Shown here one piece after another: positions 49,299 to 61,733 of a stretch of DNA of 64,000 nucleotides; position 1 is the stretch's first letter, and every line of letters begins with the position of its first letter. The position numbers were made by a program, and so were the translations under genes. The DNA is from Chrysemys picta bellii (lineage: Eukaryota > Chordata > Testudines > Emydidae), in the NCBI RefSeq assembly GCF_011386835.1, contig NC_088791.1, positions 57,679,498 through 57,743,497 on the forward strand. The letters run 5' to 3'. Under the pieces are notes generated by a model that did not search any database, was not told where the DNA came from, and saw nothing but the letters and a program-made list of their open reading frames with translations.

Positions 49299-50028
49299 CA
49301 GTGGTTCCCAAACTGGGGTTCGTGAACCCCTGGGGGTTTGCGAAATGTTACAGGGGGTTCTCGGGCAAAAAAATCCCTACTGGCAGACAGAGGTGTCCCT
49401 AGGGACCCTGGGTAGCATGGGGCCAGCAGCCCGGAGCCCCTGGACTTCCAAGAGCTAAGCAGATCAAAGCAAGCATATCTAGCACACTGAGGAGATTTAA
49501 ACTTCAAGACTCCTTATAAGAAATGTATATATTTTGCTATTTTTAAAATTAAATAGGCAGTTAGTATTGTTTTTAAAATTATTATGAAGAACAAGTTTAA
49601 GCTTCGTTGTAACGTGCACTGTTTGCCTGGACTGCTCAAGACCTGAATCCTTGTGTAGGAGGAACTCTTTAAGTTGGCTTCTTAAATACCTTCATGCTGT
49701 TTCACATCTGATACTCCTTGATGAAACATAGGAGCTTTGTCTTATAACAGGCTTATTCAAAGTGATACAAGCTACGAAAGTGAGATCTTGGAAGAGTGTT
49801 GCCATTTTCATAATGTAATAAAAATACTGTAATGATAAATAATAATTAATAATGAAGTGTGTAATAAGCATGTCATAAAAACAAATTTTATATTTCCAAG
49901 ATCACTGCTTTTATAATTTACTCAGATAAAGGAGAAAATCCCTGGAAATACTCATTTTTATGAGGTGGTTCGCAAGACGACATTTTAATGAAAGGGGTTC
50001 ACAGGTTGTTAAAGTTTGGGAACCACTG
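49299..50028. mobile_element. hAT nonautonomous element (730 bp) with exact target duplication
   Basis: CAGTGGTTCCCAAACT at the left and AGTTTGGGAACCACTG, allowing one extra A (aaagtttggg), at the right, flanked by ctttagag at 49291-49298 and 50029-50036. The termini are those of Charlie-like hAT elements. No transposase frame remains. Confidence 0.95.
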
Positions 50029-50089
50029 CTTTAGAGCAAATATTTACTTGTATTACGTAGGCATACACAACCCAGTCAAGGCTCAGGGC

Positions 50090-50515
50090 CTAAGTTCTCT
50101 CTAAGCTGGGTGGCCATGCACCTGCCTATTAAACCCTGCGCAGGGGTTTAGGGCTGCAGCCTCTCCCCCAGCACAGACCTGCCACGGGGGGGGAGAGGGA
50201 CCCCTCCCTGCCAGCCCCAGCGCAGACCTGCCATGGCGGGGAGATGTGCCCCTCCCCACAGGCCCCAGCGCAGACCTGCCATGGTGGGGAGAGGCACCCC
50301 TCCCTGCCGGCCCCAGCGTAGACCTGCCCTGAACTTGCCGTGGCCAGGGGAGAGGAGCCCTTCCCTCAGCCCAGCCCAGCCAGAGCTGCCACAGCCGGGA
50401 GAAGCGCCTCTCCCCCGGCCCCGAGCTGCTTCAGCAAGAGAGGGTTGGGGGAGTCCTCTCTCCCCACCACAGCCCCAGGGCAGCCTGCACCCCAAACCCC
50501 CTCCCACACGCCCTA
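50090..50515. repeat. GC-rich tandem repeat block, unit about 60 bp
   Basis: Opens with aagttctctctaagctgggt, then repeats ccccagcgcagacctgccatgg / gggagaggcacccctccc units four to five times. The long open frames on both strands follow from the repeat and are not genes. Confidence 0.8.
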
Positions 50516-51244
50516 TTATGCTAGGCACTGTACATGTACCCAGTGATTAGGACATGACTTGGTATAACAGCAGCAACAAAACCTGTGTGAACTTTCATTT
50601 ATTTTGGGGATATTTCTCTAGTAAGAAAGAAATATTTCTCAATAGCCTAGTAATACCACAGTATTGAATTCTTCCTGAGCCTGCTCTGTAAATTGGATTT
50701 TATTTGCAAGCTCAAACAGCATTAGGACTGGCACCTTTTATTTTTCTAATTTGCTAATTTTGTGCTTTGATATGATTAGCCCCTAAAAAACAACACTAAT
50801 CTCTGGAATACAACTCCATGTTGCTTGTCAACAATGAAGCAAAGAATTGATTTAGGCTCTCAGCAACTGTACTTATTAATTCCCACTCTTGCTTTTCGTC
50901 ACCCTGACTTGCTATATTTTCCCCATTCAGTAGTTCAATCATTTTAGTCTGTTACACTAACAATACAGGGTCACACTCATATACCTTGGTCATCAGCTAA
51001 ACCATAGCCATGCCGCTCAAGGAACACAACTCACACTTGCTTCATGGCAGAGGATGCTCCCCCCAGTTACAGAAGAAATGTGTGTAGGTCTCTGTAGTAT
51101 TATGGTGCATTAGCCTCAGTTGGCCAGCCATTAGAGGGCAAAAAAACTCAAAAGCCACACATTTCACCTGCCAAAAATCATCCAGGTGGGTCACATCTTA
51201 GTTTAGTCACTGTGTCCTGCTTTCTGAATTGTCCCATCACAAGA

Positions 51245-51335
51245 TTACTGTTTTAGTTGGTCCAATAAAAGATATTCCCTTACCCACTTTGTCTCTCTAA
51301 TATTCTGGGACCGATATGGTTACAACAACTCTGCA
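51245..51335 (-). repeat. 'ccaataaaagatatt' family repeat, fragment
   Basis: agttggtccaataaaagata, actttgtctctctaatattc, gggaccgatatggttacaac; the same family as 55003 and 61488, in reverse. Confidence 0.8.
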
Positions 51336-51819
51336 TATATATTTTATTCCCAGTCCCTTCTTTATTTTTAAAATATAACCCAAATTCCAAACATAACCAA
51401 ACTATGATCAGTGTGGCTCACTTCTTGCTATGATTGTCTCTCCATTCAGTACACTGGGCAGCTGGGTAGGTAGTTTAGGCTCAAAATTTAGTTTTTGTAC
51501 ATTATTATTTTTATTGTGGTAGTGCCGGAGCCCTGATCAGGTCCTAGTGTGCTAAGAGCTGTCCCTTCACCAAAGAGCTTATAACCCAAAAAAAAAAACC
51601 ATTGGCAGCTAAGGCAAAAAGGATACCAAAATAAACACATTTGCTTAATTTTAAATTATAAATAAAATGCTGCTATGCTCGCAAATAAGCGTTATTAATT
51701 GGCTGATTTCTTTTAAGCATTATTAATTGGCTGATAGCAGAGGTGGGACTTGAAGGCACAGCTTCACTGAAAAAAAAAGTGTGATTTTAAGTCGATTAGC
51801 AGACTCAGGTAACATTGAG

Positions 51820-52345
51820 TCCTTGGGAGGGAGTTGGGGGTGCAGGCTCTGGGAGAGAGTTTGGTTGCAGTGGGGGTGCAGGCTCTGGGAGGGAGTTGCG
51901 GTACGGGTTCTAGGCTGGGACGGGGATTGGGGTGTAGGAGGGGGTCAGTTGGGTTGGCACTTACCTCGGGCAGCTCCCAAAAGCGACTGACACACCCCTC
52001 TGGCAGCGGCTCCTAGGCAGGGGGTCCAGGGGGTCTCCATGCGCTGCTGCCCGCAGGCACCACCCTCACAGCCCCCATTGGCTGCAGTTACTGGCCAATG
52101 GGAACTGCAGAGTCAGCGCTCGGGGTGGGAGCAGTGTGCGGCGACCCCTCCCTCCCCAGGGGCCACACGGATGTGCCAGCCACTTCTGGGAGCGGTGCAG
52201 AGCAAAGACGGGCAGGAAGCCTGCTTTAGCCCCGCTGCGCTGCCAGCAACGGCAGCCGGGGCCCCCGGCCTTTTTAAATCACCCGGGTCCCTGGGCAATT
52301 GTCCCCTTTGCCCCCCAGTCCCCCATCGGCGGGCCTAGCTCAAGT
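51820..52345. repeat. GC-rich dispersed repeat with ctctggga tandem and inverted piece
   Basis: gggggtgcaggctctgggag occurs twice in tandem near 51835-51895. Around 52070-52105 cccccattggctgcagttac is followed by ggccaatgggaactgcag, an inverted piece. I read this as one composite repeat; the ORFs in it overlap on both strands and look like composition artefacts. Confidence 0.6.
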
Positions 52346-53584
52346 TCAGTGAGGGTGTGTAAGGGGCATCATGGAAGATATGGAGACAGTTGTGCAAGAA
52401 GCTGATCAATTGGTAGACAAGACTAGCACAGTTGGCAGAGTGTTTGAGTAAGGGGGCTATTAATAAGAGTAAAGAGCAGACCAGTTGAGGAGGGCCTTGA
52501 ATATGAGAAGAAGCAGTGGCGAAGAAAGGCATGCAGGGATTCGCACAGGGAGGGGATGTGTGTGTTATAAAACACAATATTAATGGAAAATTTTAATTAA
52601 ACGAGTTTAGATTGAGACATCTGTTCCCACTGTCCAAGCTGTGTGAAATCCAAACTACCAGCGTAAGTGGAGAAAAATAAATTCAGCAAATGTTCCATTT
52701 TAATAATCTACACCATTAATAACAATTGTTTAATAAAAGTTGTTTTTATTGACAGTATCAATTTACTAACCAGCCTCCTCTATCATTTCCCTGCTTCTTG
52801 ACTAATGACCATGAGTCAATAAGCAATATCTGCTTATATCCCCAGCCATACAGCCAGCTAGTGTATAACCTCCACTGTACACAATCCAGGTTAGCCCTAC
52901 CTAACCACTGTGTCCTGTTACAGACACACCTTTCTCATTCACCCGGTCATTTTCTGAACCAGTCTGACTGTTTGGCCCTGCCCTGCCCAGACTGGACTGA
53001 ATCACACTGAGTCATCTACAAATAAGCCATTGTAATAACATTGTGGGGGCTTTTTTCTGTTCATCTCCAGTGCAACACTAGTGAAAGTTAGTGACAAATA
53101 TCTACAGCCCAGCGGTCAACAGGTAGGAAATGTACTAATCCCCAAGTGGATGGTACAGGGATTTGCTAATTCCTTGGGGTCGGTGGGGCTGGAAGCAGTT
53201 TAGACAGCATCTTTTGCAGCAGGGAGAAGAGGGAAATCCCTCTCCTCCCACAGTTGGTATGCCCAAGGTGTCCCATTTCCCATGGATCTTTTTACTGAAT
53301 TAATAAATGAAACTTTTAGTAGTTTCATTCCCACTGATGTGTTTTACTTGATTAACCTGTTGACCAAGTCCTACTCGATCTTTGAGACTCTAGTTGCTGA
53401 TCCTTCACTGCTGCAAACGCATGTCTACATATGGAAATTAATTCAGATTAAAGTAGGATGTGAATTTAAAGTGCAATAGTTGTTCCCAAATAACTCCATG
53501 TGTGGATATCAGTGCTTGAACTGTTCACCCTATCTTAATCCAAATTAGCCTTTTGGTGTAGATAAGCTCTATTATTCATATATG

Positions 53585-53715
53585 CATCCGAAGAAGTGGG
53601 CTGTAGTCCACGAAAGCTTATGCTCTAATAAATTTGTTAGTCTCTAAGGTGCCACAAGTACTCCTGTTCTTTTTGCGGATACAGACTAACACGGCTGCTA
53701 CTCTGAAACCTGTCA
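53585..53715 (+). repeat. 'gaagaagtgggctgtag' dispersed repeat
   Basis: Module gcatccgaagaagtgggctg, then ttatgctctaataaatttgt, ctctaaggtgccacaagtac and acagactaacacggctgcta. The same module occurs in reverse at 61734-61832, and a related one at 60956-61045. I associate it with turtle genomes; I do not assert a family name. Confidence 0.85.
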
Positions 53716-54298
53716 TTATTCATGTGTGCAATTTAAAAGAATGGAAAAATTACATACATGGCTACAAATTTGCAGAACTGGGTCTTAAATGTAGTTTTAA
53801 AAGGAATAAGCAAGAGTCAAACAGGGAGTTGCCATTTTGACAGCCTGCTGGTGGAATCTGTGACAGGAAATGTAGCTCAGCAGCATCGGGAAGTGTGACA
53901 TTTTTAATTATTGTGGCTTATAAAAGTCTGTGTCACAAACTAGATCAGACAAGAATTTCTGCTGAGAAGTATCAGTAATGGGGCACTGGTCATTGATGGA
54001 AGAGCCGCTCCATTCACAGTTATGGAGCCATAGCCTGGTGGCAGGTATTTTTAAGAACTAAACTGAAAATTCTTTCCATAGCAGTTGTTAATTAGTAACT
54101 ACTTAGTTAGCTATGTAAAAGCCATATCCTGCCCCTGATCTACATCTCAAAGGATTGTACTTCTGGATTAATGGGAGATTATGGCCCCATAACTACTCAC
54201 TGCAATTTTCCTTTAATGACAGAGGAACTAGGAGACTTTTTTTCCCCTAACTGACAAAAATGTGTCTTGCTTTTTATACCTTTAATGGTTTGTTTTAA

Positions 54299-54330
54299 AC
54301 ACACACACAGACACAGAGACACACACACAG
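54299..54330. repeat. CA/AGA simple repeat
   Basis: Interrupted acac and acag units. Confidence 0.9.
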
Positions 54331-55002
54331 TCTGTTATAGCATAAACCATGTTTCCTATAATGTTGCATGTTATATACTGTTCTACACCAGGAGCATTTT
54401 TTTAAAAATTAAGCGACCTCATGCAACTTTACATCTTAAACACTTTAATTGAAAGGCATAAACCCAGAGAATAGTTTCATCAAATTTCCTTGTGTTTCTC
54501 TCTTTTCCTGGTTTGTTCCCAGTGAGCTGCAAGGAAAAGAATAAGACATTCACCATCCCTAATTGGAGCAACTAGAAAATCCTTTCGTATCTTGCAATTA
54601 AAGTAATAACACCTTATTGACAGCACAGTAGAGTAAACAGTGTTTTATTGAAAGCTTGTTGCAGGAATTTGGGTTGTCCTCAGGACTTCAAGCTGAGTAA
54701 TGAAAACAGGTTTTGCTACTAAATCAAAGACTTCTCTAGTTTTTCAGCTTGCCTTTGGCAGTCAGAGGTGCTTAAAACCTCTTTCTAGCTCACTGAGGCA
54801 TTGTTAACCATCTAAACATAATTGAGTAAGGGGACCTGCTTAAAATAAAGAATGCGACAAATAAAAAGGTTAAGTACAAGCTATGGTACATATGGGAACT
54901 ATGTTGTATCTGTGTCTCAGGACTGAACTTTATGTGATGGGGCCTGAGAGTGCAAAGTGTTTGTTAAAGGTCCAATTCAGCCTTACCTAATTATTTTTGT
55001 TT

Positions 55003-55206
55003 GCAGTGTTGTAGCCCAGGATATTAGAGAGACAGGGCGGGTGAGGTAATATCTTTTATTGGAGAAAGGGACATGGTTTCGACCTACACAGAGCTCTGAA
55101 GAAGTAGTATGGGAAGAGGAGCTACAATCTCGAAACCTTGTCCCTTCCACCAACAGAAGTTGGTCCAATAAAAGTTATTCCCTCACCCATCTTGTCTCTA
55201 TAGCTA
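55003..55206. repeat. Foldback copy of the 'gtgaggtaatatctttt' repeat
   Basis: Left half agagacagggcgggtgaggt, aatatcttttattgga and right half tccaataaaagttattccct, cacccatcttgtctct are inverted around a centre near 55100-55110. Other copies in the window carry one half plus a unique end, so this copy is built as an inverted dimer. Confidence 0.85.
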
Positions 55207-55812
55207 TTTTTGTAAATAATTTGCTAGCATTTGTCTCATGATCATATCTTGTAAAATTAATTCAAATACATGGTTATGAACACTGTTGTGGACCAAAAAT
55301 TGGCTGAAGGAAAGCAAACCCTTCACTGATGACATGCACATGCAACTTTGCCCTTTTGAAAATATATCCCACTACTATTCTTAATCCATTATTATTAAGG
55401 CTACAATTTTGTCATGCAAATTTGTACTCAATTTCATGGTGCAGGTATGGGCGGGGGACCCATAGTCAGGAAAGGTCATCGCCCAGGAGGGAGGGGTGGG
55501 TTGTAGAAGAAAGGGCCCACTCCGGCAAGGAGAGGCAGCCCCAAAAGTCCTGGTAAGCAAGCCCACCACAGAGAGGAGGGGAGGTCCTGGGGATGGAGCA
55601 TGAGCACACCCTGGTGTGGAGGAGAGGCTTGGGGTGGGGGTGAGGGTGGCTAGTGAGCAAGCCCTCCCCAGTGAGGAGGAGAGGCCCCGGGAGCAGGGCT
55701 GGAGTAAGCCCATCATGCATATACCCCACAATAGCAGCTCCTATCCCACAGGGCTGGACCCAGCTCTCTGCTCTGAGCATTGTGACCCTGTGTGTTAGGT
55801 TGCAGCTCTTCC

Positions 55813-56680
55813 ATCTCAAAAGAATGTAAGAACGGCCATACTGGGTCAGCCCAAAGGACCATCTACCCCAGTATCCTGTCTTCCGCCAGTGGCCAATGCC
55901 AGGTGCCCCAGGGAATGAACAGAACAGGTAATCAGCAAGTAATCCATCCCCTGTCACCCATTCCCAGCTTCTGGCAAACAGAGGCTAGGGACACCTGCCC
56001 ATCCTGGCTAATAGCCATTGATGGACCTATCCTCCATGAATGTATCTAGTTGGGTTTTTTTTACACCTATTATAGTCTTGGCCTTCACAACATCCTCTGG
56101 CAAAGAGTGCCACAGGTTGACTATGTGTTGTGTGAAAAAGTACTTCTGTTTGTGTGTTTTAAACCTGTCGCCTATTAATTTCATTTGGTGACCCCTCGTT
56201 CTTGTGTTATGAGGAGTAAATAACACTTCCTTATTTACTTTCTCCACACCAGTCATGATTTTATGGAGCTCTATCATGTCCCCCCTTAGTCATCGATTTT
56301 CCAAGCTGAAAAGTCTCAATCTTATTAATATCTCCTCATACGGAAGCTGTTCCATACCCCTAATCATTTTTATTGCCCTTTTCTGAACCTTTTCCAATTG
56401 CAATATATCTTTTTTGAGATGGGGCGACCACACCTGCATGCTGTATTCAAGCTGTGGGCATATTATGGATTTATATAGAGGCAATATGATATTTTCTGTC
56501 TTATTATCTATCCCTTTCTTAATGATTCCCAACATTCTGTTCGTTTTTTTGACTGCCCCTGCACATTGAGTGGATGTTTTCAGAGAACTGTCCACTATGA
56601 CTCCAAGATCTATTTCTTGAGTGGTAACAGCTAATTTAGACCCCATCATTTTATGTGTATAGTTGGGATTATATAGAGGG
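55813..56680 (-). mobile_element. CR1 LINE 3' end with coding remnant
   Basis: Read on the minus strand it encodes the C-terminal end of CR1 ORF2: DLGVIVDSSLKTSTQC, CPQLEYSMQVWSPHLKKDI, then LEKVQKRAIKMIRGMEQLPY and, after one in-frame TGA (56287-56289, where CR1 has Arg, CGA decay), [19 protein letters not shown] and [20 protein letters not shown]. Next come the 3' UTR and terminal cattctt. Upstream of 56680 the sequence changes to another repeat, so it is 5'-truncated. A young-looking copy with only one stop in the better half. Confidence 0.9.
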
Positions 56681-57436
56681 AGAGACATACCAAACTCAAC
56701 TGGTGCTGTGACCACGTGGGTCAGATCGCAATGCCTGGAGTAGAAGCCAGGCCTATAGCTGCTGCAGGGGTCACAGACATCATTAAAATTCACGGTTACC
56801 ATTTACACCATGACCTCCATGTCAAAATCCTAGCCTTAACCTTTATACCCACACCGTAGGCCAGATTCTCCTCTACATACAAGCTCCTCCTGACAGAGCG
56901 CAGGATGGGGCAAAGGAGAGGCTACTGCAGATCATAAATGAGACTCTAGCTCAGTATATATGTGTGACACTGAACAACTGAAGGTCAGTGTCAAACAAAA
57001 ACTGGATCCCTGCACCAAAATGCTCACAATCAAAAGGCATAGACAGAAACAGACCTTACAAACGTGATAAGAAGTTACACTGTGTGGGCTGCCTTCGACT
57101 TGGAATGTTAGAATTGGAACATTTCACCGAAAAGCAAGGGGGCTTTGGGGCTGGGGGATGGTATTGTTCATTTTATTTGTGTATATGTTTATAACACCAA
57201 TATATATACTCTCATGAATGACACACAACAAAATACACTGAGAAGAAAAAGCTCACCTAGTCAATATTAAATCCTTAATAAATCTTGGATCAAATATAAC
57301 TTTGAAATAAATACTAAATGTATTAATGATGAAGCCGAGGTTAAGACTAAAGTCGTGCATTTATCACATACAGCCTGCTGGACACTGTATAATGTCTTTT
57401 ACCTTGTAATTATGGTACTTTAACAAGTAAAGAGAG

Positions 57437-57560
57437 TGTAAGTAAGCGCCTGGAGTCAGAGACTGTCATTTTGTTCTGTGTTTGTACAACACCTAGCACA
57501 ATGGAGCCATGATCCATAGCTAGGGTTCAGCTGTGCTACAGTAATACAAATAAACAAAGG
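57437..57560 (+). repeat. 'ttctgtgtttgtacaacacc' dispersed repeat, copy 1
   Basis: ttgttctgtgtttgtacaac and ctagcacaatggagccatga; a matching copy lies at 58497-58615 and a worn one near 43110-43230. Confidence 0.75.
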
Positions 57561-58496
57561 CCAGGATAGTAGCAAGTGAAAAAGGACAGAGCTGAGTGTC
57601 CGCCTACAATTTGAAAACATCTCCAGGATTGGTCACTGGAGAAGATGGATGGATTCATTAACCACTGAGGCTTCAGTTTTCAAAAGTGATGTGCCACTAA
57701 CAGCTCCTTCCTTCCTCCAAGTTTGCAGACAGAAGGCTCAGGATAAGAGCTTTCCTTTTCCAGATGTTCCTATCAGCTCAAAGATAACTTGTCAAGGAAG
57801 GAAAAATTTGGAGTAGATTAAAAATCAACCACATTTTTAAAGAGGGGTAATAATTAGAATAAACTAGGTGGGATAGTCCCAGCTGTCATTTGCTCTACAG
57901 AGAAGCTATGGTTCTTGTCTCCCATTCTCTTTAAAGGACTATTAAAAGTAGTTAAAAGTATCCCTTTCCTCTTTCCATTGCTCAGCTAAAGCAAAGAATC
58001 TGACAGGTCATCGCTAACTTCCCTCTTCTCCTGTCCAGGAGACCGCTTCATAAGTATCCACCAAAGTTTACACTATAGTTTATATTATACTTAGTCATGT
58101 TTTATAAGAAAAAGATGACCAAAACCAGATCTCAAATCTAGTCTAAAATAGTTGGGGTTGGGTTAGAATATTCAGCTCTGAACTCCATAATTTTGGTTCC
58201 AGTTCTGATTCAAAACCAGAAAGGGCCTAGATTTAGCAGGTCTAATTCAGGGGCAGCCAAAATGTCATAAGACGAGCTGCTGTCGCAAAACATTGACCCA
58301 AGATGGTGGAAGTCTCACAATGTCAGCAGCTCTTCTGATATTTCTGCCATTCAGCACCACAAATCTGAACCCAGGCACTAGCTTTGATTCAGCCTCAAAC
58401 CTGGACCCAAACTCTTAAAACATTATTGGCTTATTCAATTGGTTCCTTGTGCTCCTCCTGGCTGCTGTATCCACCTTTGGTATCTCATTTTATACT

Positions 58497-58615
58497 TAGC
58501 TTGTGGACTCGTTGGGGCAGGGACTGTATTTTTGTTCTGTGTTTGTACAGCCCCTTGCACAATGGGGTCCTGGTCCATGACTGGGGCTTCTAGTACTGCA
58601 ACACAAATAATAATA
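58497..58615 (+). repeat. 'ttctgtgtttgtacagcccc' dispersed repeat, copy 2
   Basis: ggggcagggactgtattttt, ctgtgtttgtacagcccctt and atggggtcctggtccatgac, ending in an ataataata tail. Resembles a SINE or small retroposon with an A/T-rich tail. Confidence 0.75.
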
Positions 58616-60710
58616 ATTCAACCTAATCTGACACTACCTCTTTGGTCCATCTTTAATTATAATTAAACCATGTAAATGAATCCCACAGCTCAGTGAAAAC
58701 AGAATCCCCTAATTTAGGGTCTTGCTGTACACAGAGGTTTCATTTATTCCTGTTACCTGGCCTTAAACTGTATTACAACTGGAAAGGTCAGCATGCCCTA
58801 TAAATAAACTACTTTGATGCTCTGATATTGGCAGGGTTAGAAATTTTCAGCTGTGAGGCTCAAAGAATTAATTTATTTCCCAAGAATGTCAAGCAACAGA
58901 AGACTCCTTTAAATCCAGGTTGTCTAATAATTTATCCTCAATTATATGTGTGAAAACTTAAATTTGGTCACAGTTTTTCAAACTGTCAAAGGTTGAATGT
59001 GATTAGAGAATCACTAAATCTATTCAATATTTCTAAATTTAGCAGTCTGGAGTACATGGGTGCTATACTTGCTATCCACACATAATTTTCCCAACACAGG
59101 AGTCCTCAAGTTTTATACATGCCAACCACACTGGAAGTCACTGTCTTTTTCTAGTGAAACCATTTGCAATTTTCCCCACTGTTCTTCCAAAGGTGCCTAG
59201 GATATTTCAGTGAATATAAAAGCAGCAAAGAGTTCTGCAAAACTCAGTGACTGCAGTTTGCAGAGCGGAATTCAAACAAATCATGTTTGGTTTCAACACT
59301 GTGCCATAAATACCATAGGCACTCATTCACCAAAACAACCCTTTAACTTTAAGCAATGAGTAGTTCCATCCGCATAAATTAAGCATGCGTGAAGTCTTTG
59401 CAGATCAGGAACTCAATGGCAGCCTGAATGAGACAATCAGCACACAGACATGTCTATAAAGTAGTAATAGAGCACTTGCATCTCGTTACCTCGTGGATAG
59501 ATAAGGCACAGATTCTGTTGATGGGAAGGATTCTCATCTTTTCTAGGGAATATGAGACTTCATTCAGATAAAAAGCTGAGAGCGTTGGGGGCCCATAAGG
59601 TCAATTGTCCATCTTGCCCTGGCATGGCCTACTCTGAGAAACTGAGCTGAAAAGTAGTTTCTTTAAGATCAGAAATTCCCCAGGCTCTGTCATCCACCAT
59701 TGTTTAATTGTTTGGGTATCAAATAGAGATCTCCCTTCAAGGATGAAATATGTGGGAAAGAGTGCTGTATTTGTTCTATTCCACCACTACTCCCACCACC
59801 CCCAAAGTTAATTGGAAGGGCAAAAGCATCTATCTTTTTTACTAGGCAATTTATAGTGAAGCTGAAATCGATCCTATTACCCACAGTATGTTGAAAAGTG
59901 GCTCTGCCATATTCATATCCATCGGGAGCTTGTAAGGGCACATAATATTCATATGCATCTTGACTATGGTTTCCTGGTCCATAGGCAGAGCTAAGCAGGA
60001 AAAGCGAGGTAGAACTTTGGTTGGTTTGTTTAAGCAGCACTTACAGGACTTAAGGGCTAAATCTAGTGCCACAATGCCCACAGGGTGGCTAGATCTTTAA
60101 TGATCTTTCAGTGACCAAGCAGGTAATCTTTGCCTAGTTCGTTCCCATGGGGAAGGAAGAAGAAAGTGATCCCCAGAACTCTTGAGTTTTTGCTTTTGTA
60201 ATGGATTCAGAAAGTCTGAGTGAAATAAACCTTTCAAATGAAACAATGAAATAGAGTCATCACCTTGGCATATCAGTAGTGCTGGAAAGAAAGTATGTTA
60301 ATCCCCTGTACAGTCTCTCTATTTATACACTTAGGCTGCAAAGAGACTGGCCAAGTAAAAGAACAATAGCGGACTAGAAATATCTCCTCTGGCTGTTATT
60401 CTCATCAGCTGTTTATCCCCTTTATTAAGGATCAGTGTGAGAACAACCTCTGTGAAGGACAATGTTATACAAATAAGTGTGATTGTCATGCTGATTAAGT
60501 GGAACTTGGCCGTGTGATTTGCATCTCACCATCTGACCCTCTGCCCTGTTTTCTTGTTATTTGTAAAAAGGAATGTTCTGTAGTTCAGGTTCAGAGAATG
60601 CATCATAATTTAAGGTGATTCTTCTGCTCACATCCAGAGAGCAGTTCACTGCAGGATTCAGATTCTCTGTTTGGCATGGACAGAATGCATGCAGCTATGT
60701 GTCAGACTAA
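58616..60710. other. Intergenic, no gene I can support
   Basis: A 116-codon open frame on the minus strand (59690-60040, protein reading SLFLLSSAYGPGNHSQDAYE) matches no family I know and has no visible start context or splice partner. Otherwise nothing is recognised. Confidence 0.6.
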
Positions 60711-60942
60711 GGCCTTGTCTACACTGCTACTTACAGCACTGACATTTTTTTTCGCTCAGGGGGGTGAAAAAACACCCCCCTGAGCAATGCAAGTTTCAGA
60801 GCTACAAAGTGGCAGTGTTGATAGTGCTATAGTGCTGGGAGCTATTCCCCTTGCGGAGATGGTTTTATTACAGCACCAGGAGAGCTCTCTCCCAGTGCTG
60901 GAGCCGCAACTACTTTAACGTCAGCTGTGTAGACAAGCTGGC
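60711..60942. mobile_element. MITE with gacaagc termini, copy B2
   Basis: ggccttgtctacactgctac at the left and tgtgtagacaagctggc at the right, inside a stem gctcaggggggtgaaaaaac with its complement. Related to 27434-27658. Confidence 0.8.
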
Positions 60943-60955
60943 AAACTGAGATGTA

Positions 60956-61045
60956 AAGTATCAGAGGGGTAGCAGTGTTAGTCTGAATCTGTAAAAAGCA
61001 ACAGAGGGTCCTGTGGCACCTTTGAGACTAACAGAAGTATGTAAA
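60956..61045. repeat. 'agtgttagtctgaatctgta' repeat fragment
   Basis: Contains gtatcagaggggtagcagtg, agtctgaatctgtaaaaagc and gtcctgtggcacctttgaga. It shares the end module of the repeat at 53585 and is oriented in reverse. Confidence 0.7.
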
Positions 61046-61487
61046 GGTTTCTTTTCACAACCAATCAAATGTGACAATCAGTAATTTGATTGACAAAGAG
61101 TAAAAAAAACTTAAACAAGAAATTTACTAGATCATTGAGGGAAATTATGATAGCTCTTAAACATGGAGTTCTGGGGCTAGTTAATTCTCAACCAATCTGA
61201 CCTATCTTTTTAGGAATCTGCAATATTTTTCTGTTTTTTTTCAATTGATATTTTCAATATGCATAGCCGGTTAATAACTGTAATTATCTCCTTTATTTAA
61301 AAGGAGCAAGGGCTTGGTCTTTTCTGCACACAATGGTCTTTTCTCTCACCCTTCACCATGGTAGTAAATAGGAAGATAACACCTTTGACCTCAAAAGCTG
61401 TACAGTCCTATCCTACTGACCCTCTGTTAGTCAGACCCCATGAACACAGACACTCAAGAAACCTGCATGTGTTTACCAGGGTCTTAC

Positions 61488-61610
61488 GGTTTGAGAGACA
61501 AGGTGGGTGAGGTAATATATTTTATTGGACCAACTTCTGTTAGTGAGGGAGAGATACAAGTTTCTGAGCTATACAGAGCTCTTCTTCAGGTCTGGGAAAG
61601 ATAGGGAGAG
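61488..61610 (+). repeat. 'gtgaggtaatatattttatt' repeat, single-sided copy
   Basis: gagagacaaggtgggtgagg, tattttattggaccaacttc, gagctatacagagctcttct and tcaggtctgggaaa. The same family as 55003, but without the second inverted half. Confidence 0.85.
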
Positions 61611-61733
61611 TGTCATCACAGCTAAATACAAGAGAGAATGAGCGATTTAGCATAAGTATAAGTAGTTAGCACATATTCTAAGGTACTATTCAAGGTGAAG
61701 GGGCCCATCAACACCCCTGTAGTCATAGGACAA

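Noticed and set aside
50148..50550. Overlapping open frames of 126 and 105 codons
   Set aside because: Composition artefact of GC-rich tandem units; no codon preference or homology.
59690..60081. 116-codon minus-strand frame reading ...SAYGPGNHSQDAYEYY...
   Set aside because: No recognised family, no splice partner or promoter; similar lengths occur by chance elsewhere in the window. Worth one protein search, but not called as a gene.
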